A stretch of 64,000 nucleotides of DNA from Acidobacteriaceae bacterium KBS 146 (GCA_000688615.1 JHVA01000001.1:434001-498000); one strand, 5' to 3'; positions 55,360 through 64,000 are shown, numbered from the stretch's first letter. Notes: generated by a model from the letters alone, not told the origin. Made by a program: numbers and translations.

Positions 55360-55379
55360 GGGCGGCGAACCTGCCGCCC
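55360..55379 (+). terminator. GC-rich hairpin after the ParB-like fragment
   Basis: GGGCGGC (55360-55366) and GCCGCCC (55373-55379) form a 7-bp stem with loop GAACCT, 20 nt after the stop. The trailing T content is low. A second stem follows at 55406. Confidence 0.45.
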
Positions 55380-55405
55380 TTGGTTCTGCGTCGAAAACGG
55401 AGGCA

Positions 55406-55430
55406 GGGGGAACACACGCTGTTTTCCCCC
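55406..55430 (+). terminator. Second hairpin downstream of the ParB-like fragment
   Basis: GGGGGAA (55406-55412) and TTCCCCC (55424-55430) pair around an 11-nt loop. There is only a short TT after the stem. Together with the stem at 55360 it may end transcription of the former operon. Confidence 0.4.
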
Positions 55431-55522
55431 TTGCACCCCTAATTCGCTTTGACTCCGGCCTCCACTCGCCGGCTGCGCAGCAAAGAGTCAAGTTCCTCCT
55501 CTTTGCATTCTTCTCCTGAACA

Positions 55523-55918
55523 TCACAACATTACGTTCGGAAGCGTCTTCAACTTTCTACTATCTTGGCTGTCAATCGAGACCATGCGCATATGAAGGAC
55601 AGGATACGAACGTCCCTGACTGTCGACATCCGTTGTGAGGATTGGGTGAGCACGTAATGCATATTCCGCGAGCGCTCGCCCCACACCACATTCATGCCGC
55701 GATGGATCGATAAACAACGCTTCCATATGTGAACTATCGAGATAGCATGAAGCCGATCGGATGATCCCTGTCATCCACAGCCACCCATGGCGGGCTGTCG
55801 CGACCCCAGATGACTTGTTTGGATTATTGGTCGACTGTTCCGATGATGGCGGTGCGGCGTATTTGAGCCCTCGTTGGATCAGTTTCTCCCCACAGCAATT
55901 CCCCGCGATCCGGGCCAA
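55523..55918 (-). pseudogene. GNAT acetyltransferase remnant with internal deletion
   Basis: The core MEALFIDPSRHECGVGRAL-type segment (acetyl-CoA loop) and AEYALRAHPILTTDV are clear, but TTDV runs straight into SQGRSYPVLHMRM. In intact relatives about 25 residues, including the NEQN and FYERMGF segments, lie between them. The upstream part (GWLWMTGIIRSAS) is also scrambled. The ORF stays open but cannot fold as a full GNAT domain. Confidence 0.6.
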
Positions 55919-56149
55919 TCTTTTGCTTCGTTCGACGTATATATTCCCGTTTGGTATGGTCGATTCATCTGGCCTCCATAAAGCAAGGCTATTTGCGGCG
56001 TAATGCAGTTGGGGAGCGCGCGAACGAGACTTAGGCCGGTCAGGGAGAAGTGTTCGCCCATGCCGTCATTGTTGATCTATAGGGTTGTGATAATTCAATG
56101 AGCGCGTCGCTCTGTCCGCAACATCTGAAATACTTCTAGAACATACCTA

Positions 56150-57586
56150 TCAGAGTTCCGCGACGGAGACTGAAGGCAGCGCGCTGTAAGTGGGATCTTG
56201 GGAGCACGGCATTGAGACGATGAAGGTGCTTCCCCTGCCTGGTGTTGAGGTGACGGCGATGGTGGAGTTGTGAGCCTGGGCGACCCACTGCGCGATGGCG
56301 AGGCCGAGGCCGCTACTGCCCCCATCCTGGGTTCTCGATCGATCGACGCGATAGAAGCGATCGAAGATGTGAGGGAGAGCATCGGCGGGAATGCCGATGC
56401 CGTTATCGGTGACGCGGAGATGGGTGTGCAGCGGACCGGAGGTGAGGGAAATGGCGATAACTCCGTTATCAGGGGTGTATTTGATCGCATTGTCGATCAG
56501 AATTCCGATCATGCGCCGGAGCAGGGAGGGATCGCCTTCGATCGCGAGGTCGGGGGTGATCTGGGTTCTGAGGGTTTGGTGTTTGAGATTGGCCTTGGCC
56601 TGAAGGTTTTCTGCGATCTCGGAGGTGAGTTCGGACAAGGCCACGATCTCGGATTCGAGGTGCTGCTGCACGAGGTCGGCGCGAGTGACGGCGAGGAGGT
56701 CCTGCAGGAGGCGCGAGGTGGCTTCGCACTCGGTGAGGATGGTGCGGAGCGCGGCGCGATACTCGTCGGGTGTGCGCGGGCGGTGCAGGGCCAGCGACGA
56801 AGTGGTGAGCATGACTGTGATGGTGGTTCCGAGGTCGTGAGAGAGGTCTTCGGTGAACTGCGTGAGTCTGCTGACGGCGGTCTGAAGCCGCTCCAGCAGC
56901 TCGTTCCATGTCTGGGCGAGGACCTGCAGCTCATCCGAGGTTTTGGGTACGGCCAGCCTTCGCTGGAGATCGTGAATGCCGATGCTTCGGGCTTCGGCGG
57001 TTATCTGCCGAACGGGTTTAAGGGCGCGGCCGCTGAGGAGAAAGCCGCCGACGGCTGAGGCGGCGAGCAGCAGGGGACAGAAGAGGAGATAGGAGTTGCG
57101 GACACTCTCCAGGATTTCGGCGTGCTCGTCGATTTTTCCGGAGAGGGAGAGGCGCACTTTGTGTCCGCCAAGAGAGACGACATGATCGAGGGTTCGTACG
57201 GTGTGTCCGTTCTGATGGACGAGACCGAAACAACGCTCGACACAGGGCTTGTTGGGCCAGGGAACTTTGAAGGCGGCCTCGCCGGGCGAAGAGTAGATAG
57301 GAGAACCGTCGAGCTCGTAGATCTGAACGATGTCCGTTGCATTGATGGCGGTGCTGAGCCGGTTGAGCTTTTCGGTTAGCGAGAGGGTCTGATCTTTAGC
57401 AGGCCAGGTTTCGAGGAACCGGATGACGCGTTCTTCGCGCCCCTGCATCGTGCCTTCGCGCGAGGTTTCGAGAGCGTAACGCATGTAGATGTAGGAGAAA
57501 CACCCCAGAGAGACCATGGAGATGAGCGCAAACAGGGTATAGAGGGCAGAGAGCCTGAACCGAAGAGAGCGCGGTGTGAGGCTCAT
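56150..57586 (-). CDS. Sensor histidine kinase (CusS/OmpR-type partner)
   Basis: This 478-residue kinase has two membrane helices (about 12-34 and 165-184), a periplasmic sensor of about 130 residues containing two cysteines (KPCVERCFGL), a HAMP-like linker, a dimerisation domain with His250 in DLSHDLGTTITVM, and an ATPase domain with the N box IDNAIKYTPDNGV and G1 box RVTDNGIGIP. The H box has Gly and Thr where most kinases have Arg and Pro, which is unusual. It overlaps the regulator gene by 4 nt (57583-57586) and is translated after it. The signal is unknown; the sensor layout fits metal or envelope cues. Confidence 0.9.
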   Translation of the reverse strand: MSLTPRSLRFRLSALYTLFALISMVSLGCFSYIYMRYALETSREGTMQGREERVIRFLETWPAKDQTLSLTEKLNRLSTAINATDIVQIYELDGSPIYSSPGEAAFKVPWPNKPCVERCFGLVHQNGHTVRTLDHVVSLGGHKVRLSLSGKIDEHAEILESVRNSYLLFCPLLLAASAVGGFLLSGRALKPVRQITAEARSIGIHDLQRRLAVPKTSDELQVLAQTWNELLERLQTAVSRLTQFTEDLSHDLGTTITVMLTTSSLALHRPRTPDEYRAALRTILTECEATSRLLQDLLAVTRADLVQQHLESEIVALSELTSEIAENLQAKANLKHQTLRTQITPDLAIEGDPSLLRRMIGILIDNAIKYTPDNGVIAISLTSGPLHTHLRVTDNGIGIPADALPHIFDRFYRVDRSRTQDGGSSGLGLAIAQWVAQAHNSTIAVTSTPGRGSTFIVSMPCSQDPTYSALPSVSVAEL

Positions 57587-58257
57587 TCCGACGAAGTCAG
57601 CATGTATCCGAGCGAGCGCACGGTGCGGATCATGCTCTCCTCTCCTTTGACATCGATTTTGGAGCGAAGGCTGTGAATGTAGAAGTCGACGCTGCTGTCG
57701 CTGACTTCAGTGTCGAAGGACCATCCGGTTTCGCGAAGCTGATTGCGAGTGGCGACTCTATTGGCGCGGCGCATGAGTAGCTCAAGGAGAAGGAATTCCT
57801 TTTTAGTGAGGGTGATGTTCCGGTCACCGCGGCGCACGATGTAGTTTTCCGCGTCGAGATGAAGATTTCCGACGGTGAGAGTGCGCGACTGGAGGACAGG
57901 ATGGCGCCGTCCGATGGCGCGGACGCGGGCCGTGAACACCTGGATTTGAAAGGGCTTGGTGAGATAGTCGTCAGCACCGAGATTGAGGCCGTTGACGATG
58001 TCGGGGATGGTGTCTTTGGCGGTGAGCATGAGGATGGGCACGACACATTTTGCCGCGCGAACCTGTTTGAGGACAGAGAAGCCGTCGAGGCCGGGGAGCA
58101 TGACATCGAGGACGGCGACATGAAACGGCGCACGGAGAAGGAGATCGCGGCCATCTTCGCCGCGTTCGGCGACGGTGACCTGATGCCCATCTTCGATGAG
58201 GCTTTGTCGCAGGATATTGCAGATACGCTTGTTGTCTTCGACGACGAGAACGTTCAT
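57583..58257 (-). CDS. OmpR-family response regulator
   Basis: This 224-residue regulator has a receiver domain (acidic pair in VVEDNKR, phospho-acceptor Asp51 in VAVLDVMLPGLDG, Lys in LTKPFQ) and a C-terminal winged helix (LTKKEFLLLELLMRRANRVA; DFYIHSLRSKID; IRTVRSLGYML). It is the first gene of the pair with the kinase and is divergent from the small secreted-protein gene. The 11-bp direct repeat at 58336-58353 in the shared promoter region is a likely binding site. Confidence 0.92.
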   Translation of the reverse strand: MNVLVVEDNKRICNILRQSLIEDGHQVTVAERGEDGRDLLLRAPFHVAVLDVMLPGLDGFSVLKQVRAAKCVVPILMLTAKDTIPDIVNGLNLGADDYLTKPFQIQVFTARVRAIGRRHPVLQSRTLTVGNLHLDAENYIVRRGDRNITLTKKEFLLLELLMRRANRVATRNQLRETGWSFDTEVSDSSVDFYIHSLRSKIDVKGEESMIRTVRSLGYMLTSSE

Positions 58258-58335
58258 GGCCCTGTGTATTGATTACACCTCGAGGTCAAATCTGCTGATT
58301 GCAATTCCATGAATTCCCTGTAACAGAGACGGGTT

Positions 58336-58353
58336 TCTAAGACTGGTCTAAGA
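58336..58353. promoter_or_regulatory. Direct repeat TCTAAGA-N4-TCTAAGA, candidate response-regulator box
   Basis: Two identical 7-mers start at 58336 and 58347, exactly 11 bp apart, in the gap between the response-regulator gene and the secreted-protein gene. OmpR-family dimers bind head-to-tail repeats with this spacing, so this may be the site for autoregulation and for control of the divergent genes. Confidence 0.45.
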
Positions 58354-58389
58354 ACGCTTCGATTGAATTGCCACATCGGTCAACAGGAT

Positions 58390-58405
58390 TTGCCCTACTG
58401 GGCAA
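58390..58405. promoter_or_regulatory. Inverted repeat TTGCCC-TACT-GGGCAA
   Basis: A perfect 6-bp stem with a 4-nt loop, 69 nt before the secreted-protein start codon. It could be an operator or a leader hairpin. Confidence 0.3.
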
Positions 58406-58473
58406 GAGATATGCAAGCCGTCGTGCTGCGTCTGCTGCCGTGTATTCGCCGCAATCTACTACAGGAGAATTGA

Positions 58474-58977
58474 ATGTTTGTTTCAGCTCACAAAGTTGTC
58501 CTCGCCGCCTCCCTCGGTCTTGCTTTGATGCCCGTTCTCGCCGGTGGCCAGTCCCAGGACCCAAGCACATACATGCATGTTCACGCGCCGTTTGCTCAGA
58601 CCCTAGTGATGAAGGTGAAGGCGGCTCACGACAGCGATCTGGTGAAGCTCGGTTTGCATGCAGTTCCTCCGGGAGAGACCGACAACGTGATCATCGCCAA
58701 TATTACGGCTTCGAAGGTGGGAAAGAAGTCTTCTGCCGCGGACATGGAGAAGCTTGCCACGAACAAGCCGGTGGCGGTGCGCCTGGAGAAGGACAAGACC
58801 TTTGACCTTCTGATTCCGATTCGCGATGCGAAGGGACGCGATCTGAGCGGTGGTTTTGTGGTGATGGAGGTTCCGTTTACGAAAGCTTCGACGGAGGAAG
58901 AGGCGATCGAGATTGGCGTCGCCGTTCGCGACGATATGGAGCGCCAGATTCCCAGCATGAAGGCTCTCTACCAATAA
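58474..58977 (+). CDS. Small secreted protein of unknown family
   Basis: This 167-residue protein has a signal peptide (VVLAASLGLALMPVLAGG) and a mature part containing HVHAPFAQTLVMKVKAAHDS and a strand-rich segment NVIIANITASKVGKKS; DGSR-like or metal motifs are not evident. The start ATG 58474 has AGGAG 6 nt upstream. It lies 33 nt before the Oar-like receptor gene on the same strand, and both are divergent from the two-component system, so joint regulation is likely. I do not recognise a family. Confidence 0.78.
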   Translation: MFVSAHKVVLAASLGLALMPVLAGGQSQDPSTYMHVHAPFAQTLVMKVKAAHDSDLVKLGLHAVPPGETDNVIIANITASKVGKKSSAADMEKLATNKPVAVRLEKDKTFDLLIPIRDAKGRDLSGGFVVMEVPFTKASTEEEAIEIGVAVRDDMERQIPSMKALYQ

Positions 58978-59010
58978 GTCGGAGCGCGGCCCGCGAAAGG
59001 ATGGAAGGTA

Positions 59011-62001
59011 ATGAAGAGGACTTTGCCGTTGTTGCTGTTGTTGCTATCGATGGCTCCGCTTGAAGCCCAGACGGATCGAGCGACACTGACCGGAACCGTT
59101 ACAGATGCTTCGGGCGCGCGCGTGGCTGGAGCGAAGATTGAGATCACGTCGAATAGCACTGAGACGAAGCGCGAGACTGTGACAAATCGCGCGGGCGTTT
59201 ATACGGTGACGTCGCTTTCGACGGGCTCGTATCGGGCTAGCGTCAAGGCGCAGGGTTTTGCTTTGTATCTAGTGGATGATCTGACGCTGGATGTAGGTCA
59301 GATCCGTACGCTGGATATGAATCTGGCGGTTGCGGGCGAGGCGACGCAGATTGAGGTGGACCCGGATTCGGGACTGTCGAAGTCATCGGCGGAGATTGGG
59401 GGAGTTGTCCATGGGAAGCAGGCGACGGACCTGCCGCTGAATGGACGGAACTACATCAATCTGGTTTCGCTGGCTCCGGGCGTGATCGATTCGGGAACGG
59501 GCACACAGCAAGATATGCGCTTTGCGGGGTTATCGGATGAAGACAATACGTGGCATCTCGATGGCGTGGACAACTCGGGCATCAATCACCAGTACCAGAA
59601 GGTGGATCTGCATCTTCAGATTTCGACGGAGGCGATTGCGGAGTTTCGCGCGAATGGCGTGGCCTATAGCGCAGACCAGGGCGGTACGGCGGGCGGTCAG
59701 GTGGAGGTGGTCTCGAAGACGGGCGGAGACCAGTTTCACGGAGCGGCGTGGGAGTATCTTCGCAACGACGTCTTCGATGCTGCTCCCTGGGGATCGCATG
59801 GGCTGCTGCCTCCACTGCGGCTGAATAACTTTGGCGCCAATCTTGGCGGCCCGATTCTTCGCAAGCGGCTTTTCTTTTTCACAAACTACGATGCGCTGCG
59901 CCAGGTGATCGATCAGGCGCTGACGGGCACGGTGCCGAGCCAGGCGTATCGTATGCAGGTCAAGGCGGCGCAGCCGGAACTGGCGACTCTGATCGATGCC
60001 TTTCCGGTGGGGCAGACGAGCATCAGCCCGGTGAGCGATACGTGGTTCGGCAGCGGGCGGCAGGTGACGCATGAAGATGCGGGCCTGTTGCGCATGGATT
60101 ACCATATCAGCGACCGGATGAATGCCTTCTTTCGGTTCAACACCGATCACTACACGCAGACGGCTCCGAATGGGCTGGCTCCCTCGACGGGGTTCAACAA
60201 CCTGAACACGCCGAATGTAACGCTGGGTGTGCAGAACACGTTTTCCCCGCGCTTCTATAACGATTTTCGCTACGGGTTCAACCGCGCCGAGTTTCTCCAG
60301 GGACAGACGACGCCGTTTCCCTTTGCGCTGCAGATCGGCACGTTTTCGAGCATAGGGAATCCGAGCGGATCGATCCGTAACGATAACTCGTTTACGGCGG
60401 TCGATGACGCCACGTACCTTTACGGGCGGCACACGCTGAAGGCGGGCGTCACGGTACGGCGGGTGCAGGAGAACAAGGCTTCTCCGAACAGCCCGGACGA
60501 GACGATTGCCTATACCGATTACACGACGTTCCTGCAGAACAAGATCGACTCGGATACATATAACGGCCAGGTCCCGGTTACGGGGCAGCGTATGACCTCG
60601 TACTTCGGCTACATCATGGACCAGTTCAAACTGAGCCCGACGGTGAACCTGAACCTTGGACTACGGTATGAGTACTTCGGCGTGAATCACGAGGTGCTGG
60701 GCCGTGGACAGCTGGTGGATCCGCTGCACTGCGCGAGGATCATCTGTCCGGCGGGGATGGCGTGGTATGACCCGAACCTTGCGAATTTTTCGCCGCGCCT
60801 GAGCGGGACATGGTCTCCGGCGTCGCTGCATGGCAAGTTCGTGGTGCGTGCGGGATTCGGGATCTACTACGGCTTCGGCCAGTTCGGCGGATTGAGCGCG
60901 CCGATCTCGAACCTTGCGACGAAGTACACGCTGAACCAGAAGCAGGTTCCGGGGCTGAGCTATCCGATTCCGGATGGCCTGGGAGTGGCAACGGGAAGCG
61001 CCAGCCCTTCGGGTTCTTCGACGAAGCGAAAAGATACCGCGGTGGATGAGTGGACGCTTTCGATCCAGCAGGAGGTGGCCAAGCAGACGATTGTTCAGGT
61101 GGCCTACTTTGGAACGAGCGCATCGCATACGTTCTCGGACACGACGCTGAATGGCATCGATCCGGTGACCGGCAAGCGCCCCTATGCCACCTTCTCGACG
61201 ATCGACTATCGCGCGACGGACGATCATGCGAGCACGAATGCATTGCAGATGAGCCTGCAACGCACCATTTCGAGCCTGCTGTTCTCGGCGAACTACGAGT
61301 ACTCCCACCAGATCGACAATGGCGGCATTGGCGGAGGCGAATCGGATGCTCCGCAGAATGTTGCCTGTCCTGAGTGCGAGCGCGCCTCGGGCGATTCGGA
61401 CCTGCGGCATTACTTTGCCGGGAGTGCGGTGTGGCAGCTGCCGTTTGGCCGCGGGCGTGCTTTCCTGAGTGGAGCGTCGCGCACGACCAACTTCCTTCTT
61501 GGGGGATGGCAGACGAGCGGTATCGCCTCAGCGCGAAGCGGCCTGCCGTTGAACATTACGGTCAGCCGAAGCGCGAGCGCGCTGCCGGACCAGCTGAACA
61601 AGGGGCAGCGGCCGAATCGCGTGCCAGGAGTTCCACTGTACGCGGCCAATCGCTCGCCGCAGCTGTGGTTGAATCCGGCGGCGTTTTCGATGCCGGCGAA
61701 CGGAACCTGGGGTGATCTTGGACGCAATGCCGCCAGGGCACCTTCGCACTGGCAGATCGATCCGTCGCTGAGGAAGCGGTTTACGCTGACGGAGCGTGTC
61801 GCGCTCGATTTCAGGGCGGAGGCCTTCAATGTCTTCAACGTTGCTCAATACGGCAAGCCGGTGACGAGCTGGTCGCAGCCTACGGGTTCGGGCACGGCGA
61901 CGCCGACTAACTTCGGTGTTATCACCAGCTCGTACAACAACAATCCGACAGGCCGCGGAACGCCGCGAGAGCTGCAGTTCAGCCTGAAGGTTATTTTCTA
62001 A
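59011..62001 (+). CDS. Oar-like TonB-dependent receptor with carboxypeptidase-regulatory domain
   Basis: This 996-residue outer-membrane protein has a signal peptide (LPLLLLLLSMAPLEA), a carboxypeptidase-regulatory-like beta domain at about 22-115 (ATLTGTVTDASGARVAGAKI), a plug-like part (LPLNGRNYINLVSLAPGV) and a long beta-barrel ending in the outer-membrane signature LQFSLKVIF. Such proteins are expanded in Acidobacteriota and are thought to import or handle large ligands such as glycans. No TonB box is obvious. A strong terminator follows, so the next receptor is transcribed separately or by readthrough. Confidence 0.9.
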   Translation: MKRTLPLLLLLLSMAPLEAQTDRATLTGTVTDASGARVAGAKIEITSNSTETKRETVTNRAGVYTVTSLSTGSYRASVKAQGFALYLVDDLTLDVGQIRTLDMNLAVAGEATQIEVDPDSGLSKSSAEIGGVVHGKQATDLPLNGRNYINLVSLAPGVIDSGTGTQQDMRFAGLSDEDNTWHLDGVDNSGINHQYQKVDLHLQISTEAIAEFRANGVAYSADQGGTAGGQVEVVSKTGGDQFHGAAWEYLRNDVFDAAPWGSHGLLPPLRLNNFGANLGGPILRKRLFFFTNYDALRQVIDQALTGTVPSQAYRMQVKAAQPELATLIDAFPVGQTSISPVSDTWFGSGRQVTHEDAGLLRMDYHISDRMNAFFRFNTDHYTQTAPNGLAPSTGFNNLNTPNVTLGVQNTFSPRFYNDFRYGFNRAEFLQGQTTPFPFALQIGTFSSIGNPSGSIRNDNSFTAVDDATYLYGRHTLKAGVTVRRVQENKASPNSPDETIAYTDYTTFLQNKIDSDTYNGQVPVTGQRMTSYFGYIMDQFKLSPTVNLNLGLRYEYFGVNHEVLGRGQLVDPLHCARIICPAGMAWYDPNLANFSPRLSGTWSPASLHGKFVVRAGFGIYYGFGQFGGLSAPISNLATKYTLNQKQVPGLSYPIPDGLGVATGSASPSGSSTKRKDTAVDEWTLSIQQEVAKQTIVQVAYFGTSASHTFSDTTLNGIDPVTGKRPYATFSTIDYRATDDHASTNALQMSLQRTISSLLFSANYEYSHQIDNGGIGGGESDAPQNVACPECERASGDSDLRHYFAGSAVWQLPFGRGRAFLSGASRTTNFLLGGWQTSGIASARSGLPLNITVSRSASALPDQLNKGQRPNRVPGVPLYAANRSPQLWLNPAAFSMPANGTWGDLGRNAARAPSHWQIDPSLRKRFTLTERVALDFRAEAFNVFNVAQYGKPVTSWSQPTGSGTATPTNFGVITSSYNNNPTGRGTPRELQFSLKVIF

Positions 62002-62013
62002 AAAGCACACCTC

Positions 62014-62052
62014 ACTCCAGCTCTGTCCTTGTGGCAGAGCTGGAGTTTTTTT
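62014..62052 (+). terminator. Rho-independent terminator after the first Oar-like receptor
   Basis: ACTCCAGCTCTG (62014-62025) and CAGAGCTGGAGT (62035-62046) form a 12-bp perfect stem with a 9-nt loop, followed by seven T residues (62046-62052). It starts 13 nt after the receptor stop codon. Confidence 0.92.
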
Positions 62053-62070
62053 GCGATCGGGAGATTTGGC

Positions 62071-64000
62071 GTGCGTTTTGTATTTTTAGTGGCGGCAGCT
62101 CTTTTCTTTCCTGCCGTAGCGGCGATGGCTCAGCAGGATGTTCGCGGCGTGGTGGTGGATCCTGCGGGGGCTCTTGTTCCGGAAATCTCTCTTGAGCTGG
62201 ACGGAGCAAACGGGACCACAGCTTCCGCGGTGTCCGATGTCTCGGGGAGATTTTTGTTTCGTCATGTGGGCGAAGGAAGATATCGGCTGCACCTGCGGGC
62301 TCAGCAGAGCTTTGCCCCGTTTCAAACGAATCTTGCGGTGGGCCCGGGAGCGATGGCTCCGATACGAATTGAACTGAGCCTGGCAGAGGTAAAGACGGAG
62401 GTGAGTGCGGAGAACGGCGAGCAGGGCGTTTCTACCGATGCCGGCGAGAATCGCAGCCAGGTGAGTGCGGACAGCAAGGCGCTGGAGGCGTTGCCCATCT
62501 TCGACCAGAACCTGGTTGCGGTTCTTACACCGTTTCTGTCGCAGTCAGCCGTAGGCACCAGCGGGGTGAGCATTCTGGTGGACGGGATCGAGATGAAGGG
62601 GACGGGGGTTACTGCATCGGCGATTCAGGAGGTGAGGATTAACAATGATCCGTTCAGTTCTGAGACGAATCGCCCGGGAAAGGGCAGGCTGGAGATTATT
62701 ACCAACACGCCGGGCGACCGGCCGCATGGGACGCTGAATTTTATCGTTCGGGATTCCACGTTCGACAGCAAGAACTACTTTGCAACGGTGAAGCCGGAGG
62801 AGCAGAAGCGTATCTATGAGGGTTCGGTCTCCGGTCCGATTGCGCACGGACTGGGCTTTCTGCTTGCGGGATCGAGGCAGGAGGATGCGGCGCAGTCTGC
62901 GGTGCATGCGGTGGGTCCGCAAGGGGTGATTGCCGACAATGTACCGACGCCGGTTTATGACACGGAGTTTGCTGCGAGGGTGACCAGCGATCTGAGCAGG
63001 AGCCATCGGGTTTCGCTGCAGTACAACGTGTCGGATACGGTCTCACGCAACCTTGGGGTGGGTGGATTGGTGACGCGGGAGGCTGGGGTGAATGCGCAGG
63101 CGCGTGAGGATGATGTGATTCTCAATGATCGGCTGATTGTTTCGCCGACGATGATCAACCAGCTGCAGCTTTTCTATGAGAAGGACCACGATCCGACCCG
63201 CAGCGTAACGAGGGCAGCGAAGCTGGTGGTGGATGGAGGGTTTACCGTCGGGGGTGCGCAGGCGGATCTGTATACGACGGAAAACAATCTGAAGATCAAC
63301 GACATTGTGAGCTGGAGCCACAAGCGGCACTATGTGAAGTTCGGGATAACGATTCCGAATCTCAGCCGGCGCGCATGGCAGGATGAGACGAATCGTGTGG
63401 GCACGTATAGCTTTGCAAGTCTTGCGGACTATGAGGCGGCCAGACCGAGCAATTTTACGCAGCGGCAGGGATACGGACATACGATCTTCTGGCTGAACGA
63501 ACTGGGAATCTTTGCGCAGGACCAGATTCAGGTGACGCCGAGGCTGCAGGCGATTGTGGGGCTGCGCTATGACTGGCAGACGTACTTCGAATCTCCGCAT
63601 AACTTTTCTCCGCGCGGGTCTCTGGCGTATGCGTTGAAGGATCAGCGCACGGTGCTTCGCGTGGGCGCGGGTGTGTTTTACGACCGGTCGGGTCCGGCTC
63701 CGCTTGCCGATTTGAAGCTGCTGAACGGGGTGAATCTTCGTTCGTACACGATCGTGAACGGTTTGTATCCGAATCCTGCGGTTGCGCCGTCGACTCCATC
63801 GAACCTGGTGCGGCGAGCGGACGATGCGTTTATTCCTTACACGGTGCATTATCTGGCGAGCGTGGAACGCAAACTTGCCTCGCGCACGACAGTCGCGATC
63901 AGCTATGACGGGTCGCGTGGATTTCATCAGTTTCGTTCGCGCGATGTGAACGCGCCGCTGCCGCCGTTTTATCTGGGGCGTCCGGACGCGGGCGTGGGAG
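62071..64000 (+). CDS. Second Oar-like/TonB-dependent receptor-type protein (cut by right edge)
   Basis: I translated this open frame from GTG 62071; it stays open to the window end (643 codons). GGGAG lies 7 nt upstream of the GTG. The start MRFVFLVAAALFFPAVAAMA is a signal peptide. It is followed by a carboxypeptidase-regulatory-like domain (DVRGVVVDPAGALVPEISLE), a plug-like region with LVDGIEMKGTGV, and barrel strands including LQAIVGLRYDWQTYFESP. It is related to, but clearly different from, the receptor just upstream and lacks the LNGRNY motif. The C-terminus is outside the window. Confidence 0.85.
   Translation, partial: MRFVFLVAAALFFPAVAAMAQQDVRGVVVDPAGALVPEISLELDGANGTTASAVSDVSGRFLFRHVGEGRYRLHLRAQQSFAPFQTNLAVGPGAMAPIRIELSLAEVKTEVSAENGEQGVSTDAGENRSQVSADSKALEALPIFDQNLVAVLTPFLSQSAVGTSGVSILVDGIEMKGTGVTASAIQEVRINNDPFSSETNRPGKGRLEIITNTPGDRPHGTLNFIVRDSTFDSKNYFATVKPEEQKRIYEGSVSGPIAHGLGFLLAGSRQEDAAQSAVHAVGPQGVIADNVPTPVYDTEFAARVTSDLSRSHRVSLQYNVSDTVSRNLGVGGLVTREAGVNAQAREDDVILNDRLIVSPTMINQLQLFYEKDHDPTRSVTRAAKLVVDGGFTVGGAQADLYTTENNLKINDIVSWSHKRHYVKFGITIPNLSRRAWQDETNRVGTYSFASLADYEAARPSNFTQRQGYGHTIFWLNELGIFAQDQIQVTPRLQAIVGLRYDWQTYFESPHNFSPRGSLAYALKDQRTVLRVGAGVFYDRSGPAPLADLKLLNGVNLRSYTIVNGLYPNPAVAPSTPSNLVRRADDAFIPYTVHYLASVERKLASRTTVAISYDGSRGFHQFRSRDVNAPLPPFYLGRPDAGVG

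Noticed and set aside
56270..57058. A 262-codon Gly-rich plus-strand ORF
   Set aside because: It is antisense to the histidine kinase and lacks any domain signature.
59530..60432. A 300-codon Arg-rich minus-strand ORF
   Set aside because: It is antisense to the Oar-like receptor. The extreme arginine content is typical of a shadow frame in GC-rich DNA.
63043..63927. A 294-codon minus-strand ORF
   Set aside because: It is antisense to the second receptor frame, which has a signal peptide, ribosome-binding site and family matches.

Overview
The window reads as chromosomal DNA of an Acidobacteriota bacterium of the Terriglobales type (Granulicella/Edaphobacter/Terriglobus-like). This is an inference from gene content. 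The right end has Oar-like outer-membrane receptors with an N-terminal carboxypeptidase-regulatory domain. There is a ToxR/CadC-like regulator carrying TPR repeats, an LPS heptose set next to a DUF4254 gene, and a homodimeric pyruvate dehydrogenase E1. No rRNA, complete tRNA or CRISPR array was seen.

Positions 1-6770 hold the start of a CpsB/YwqE-type PHP tyrosine phosphatase (cut by the left edge), purQ, a GH13 alpha-amylase, a half-length AI-2E-family membrane protein, an ABC importer made of a double permease plus an ATPase with no binding protein, and a lone receiver-domain protein. Positions 6795-17705 form an exopolysaccharide/capsule cluster: WcaF-like acetyltransferase, two GT4 glycosyltransferases, Wza-like export protein, Wzc-like tyrosine autokinase, then divergently UDP-glucose dehydrogenase and UDP-xylose synthase, and a Wzi-like outer-membrane protein. 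Together these make UDP-GlcA and UDP-Xyl, assemble glycans, export them and anchor them. No flippase or polymerase is present in the window.

Positions 17762-46394 are mostly housekeeping genes: aceE with a degenerate E1-alpha-like neighbour, argJ, a Gfo/Idh/MocA oxidoreductase, TolC plus an EmrA-like adaptor, Dps, a DedA-rhodanese fusion, TonB, a DUF5009 membrane acyltransferase, UbiD, an NRAMP-related transporter behind a structured leader, Nudix, HAD, LolA, a type IV pilin-like protein, M16 peptidase, RlmN, GNAT, YvcK, a TPR protein, DUF4254, GT9, HldE and HldD.

Positions 46395-56100 look like a decayed island. It starts at a tRNA 3'-end fragment beside a truncated imuA/recA-like gene. It then holds a frameshifted DUF1016 (YhcG) nuclease gene, three apparently intact cargo genes (a secreted protein with a duplicated domain, a membrane protein, and a divergent CadC-like TPR regulator), an IS481-type transposase with an in-frame stop, an ArdC-ParB chimeric remnant behind two overlapping hairpins, and a GNAT remnant.

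Positions 56150-64000 carry a two-component system (kinase and OmpR-type regulator). Divergent from it are a small secreted protein and two Oar-like receptors, the second cut by the right edge. An 11-bp-spaced direct repeat in the divergent promoter region is a candidate binding site for the regulator.
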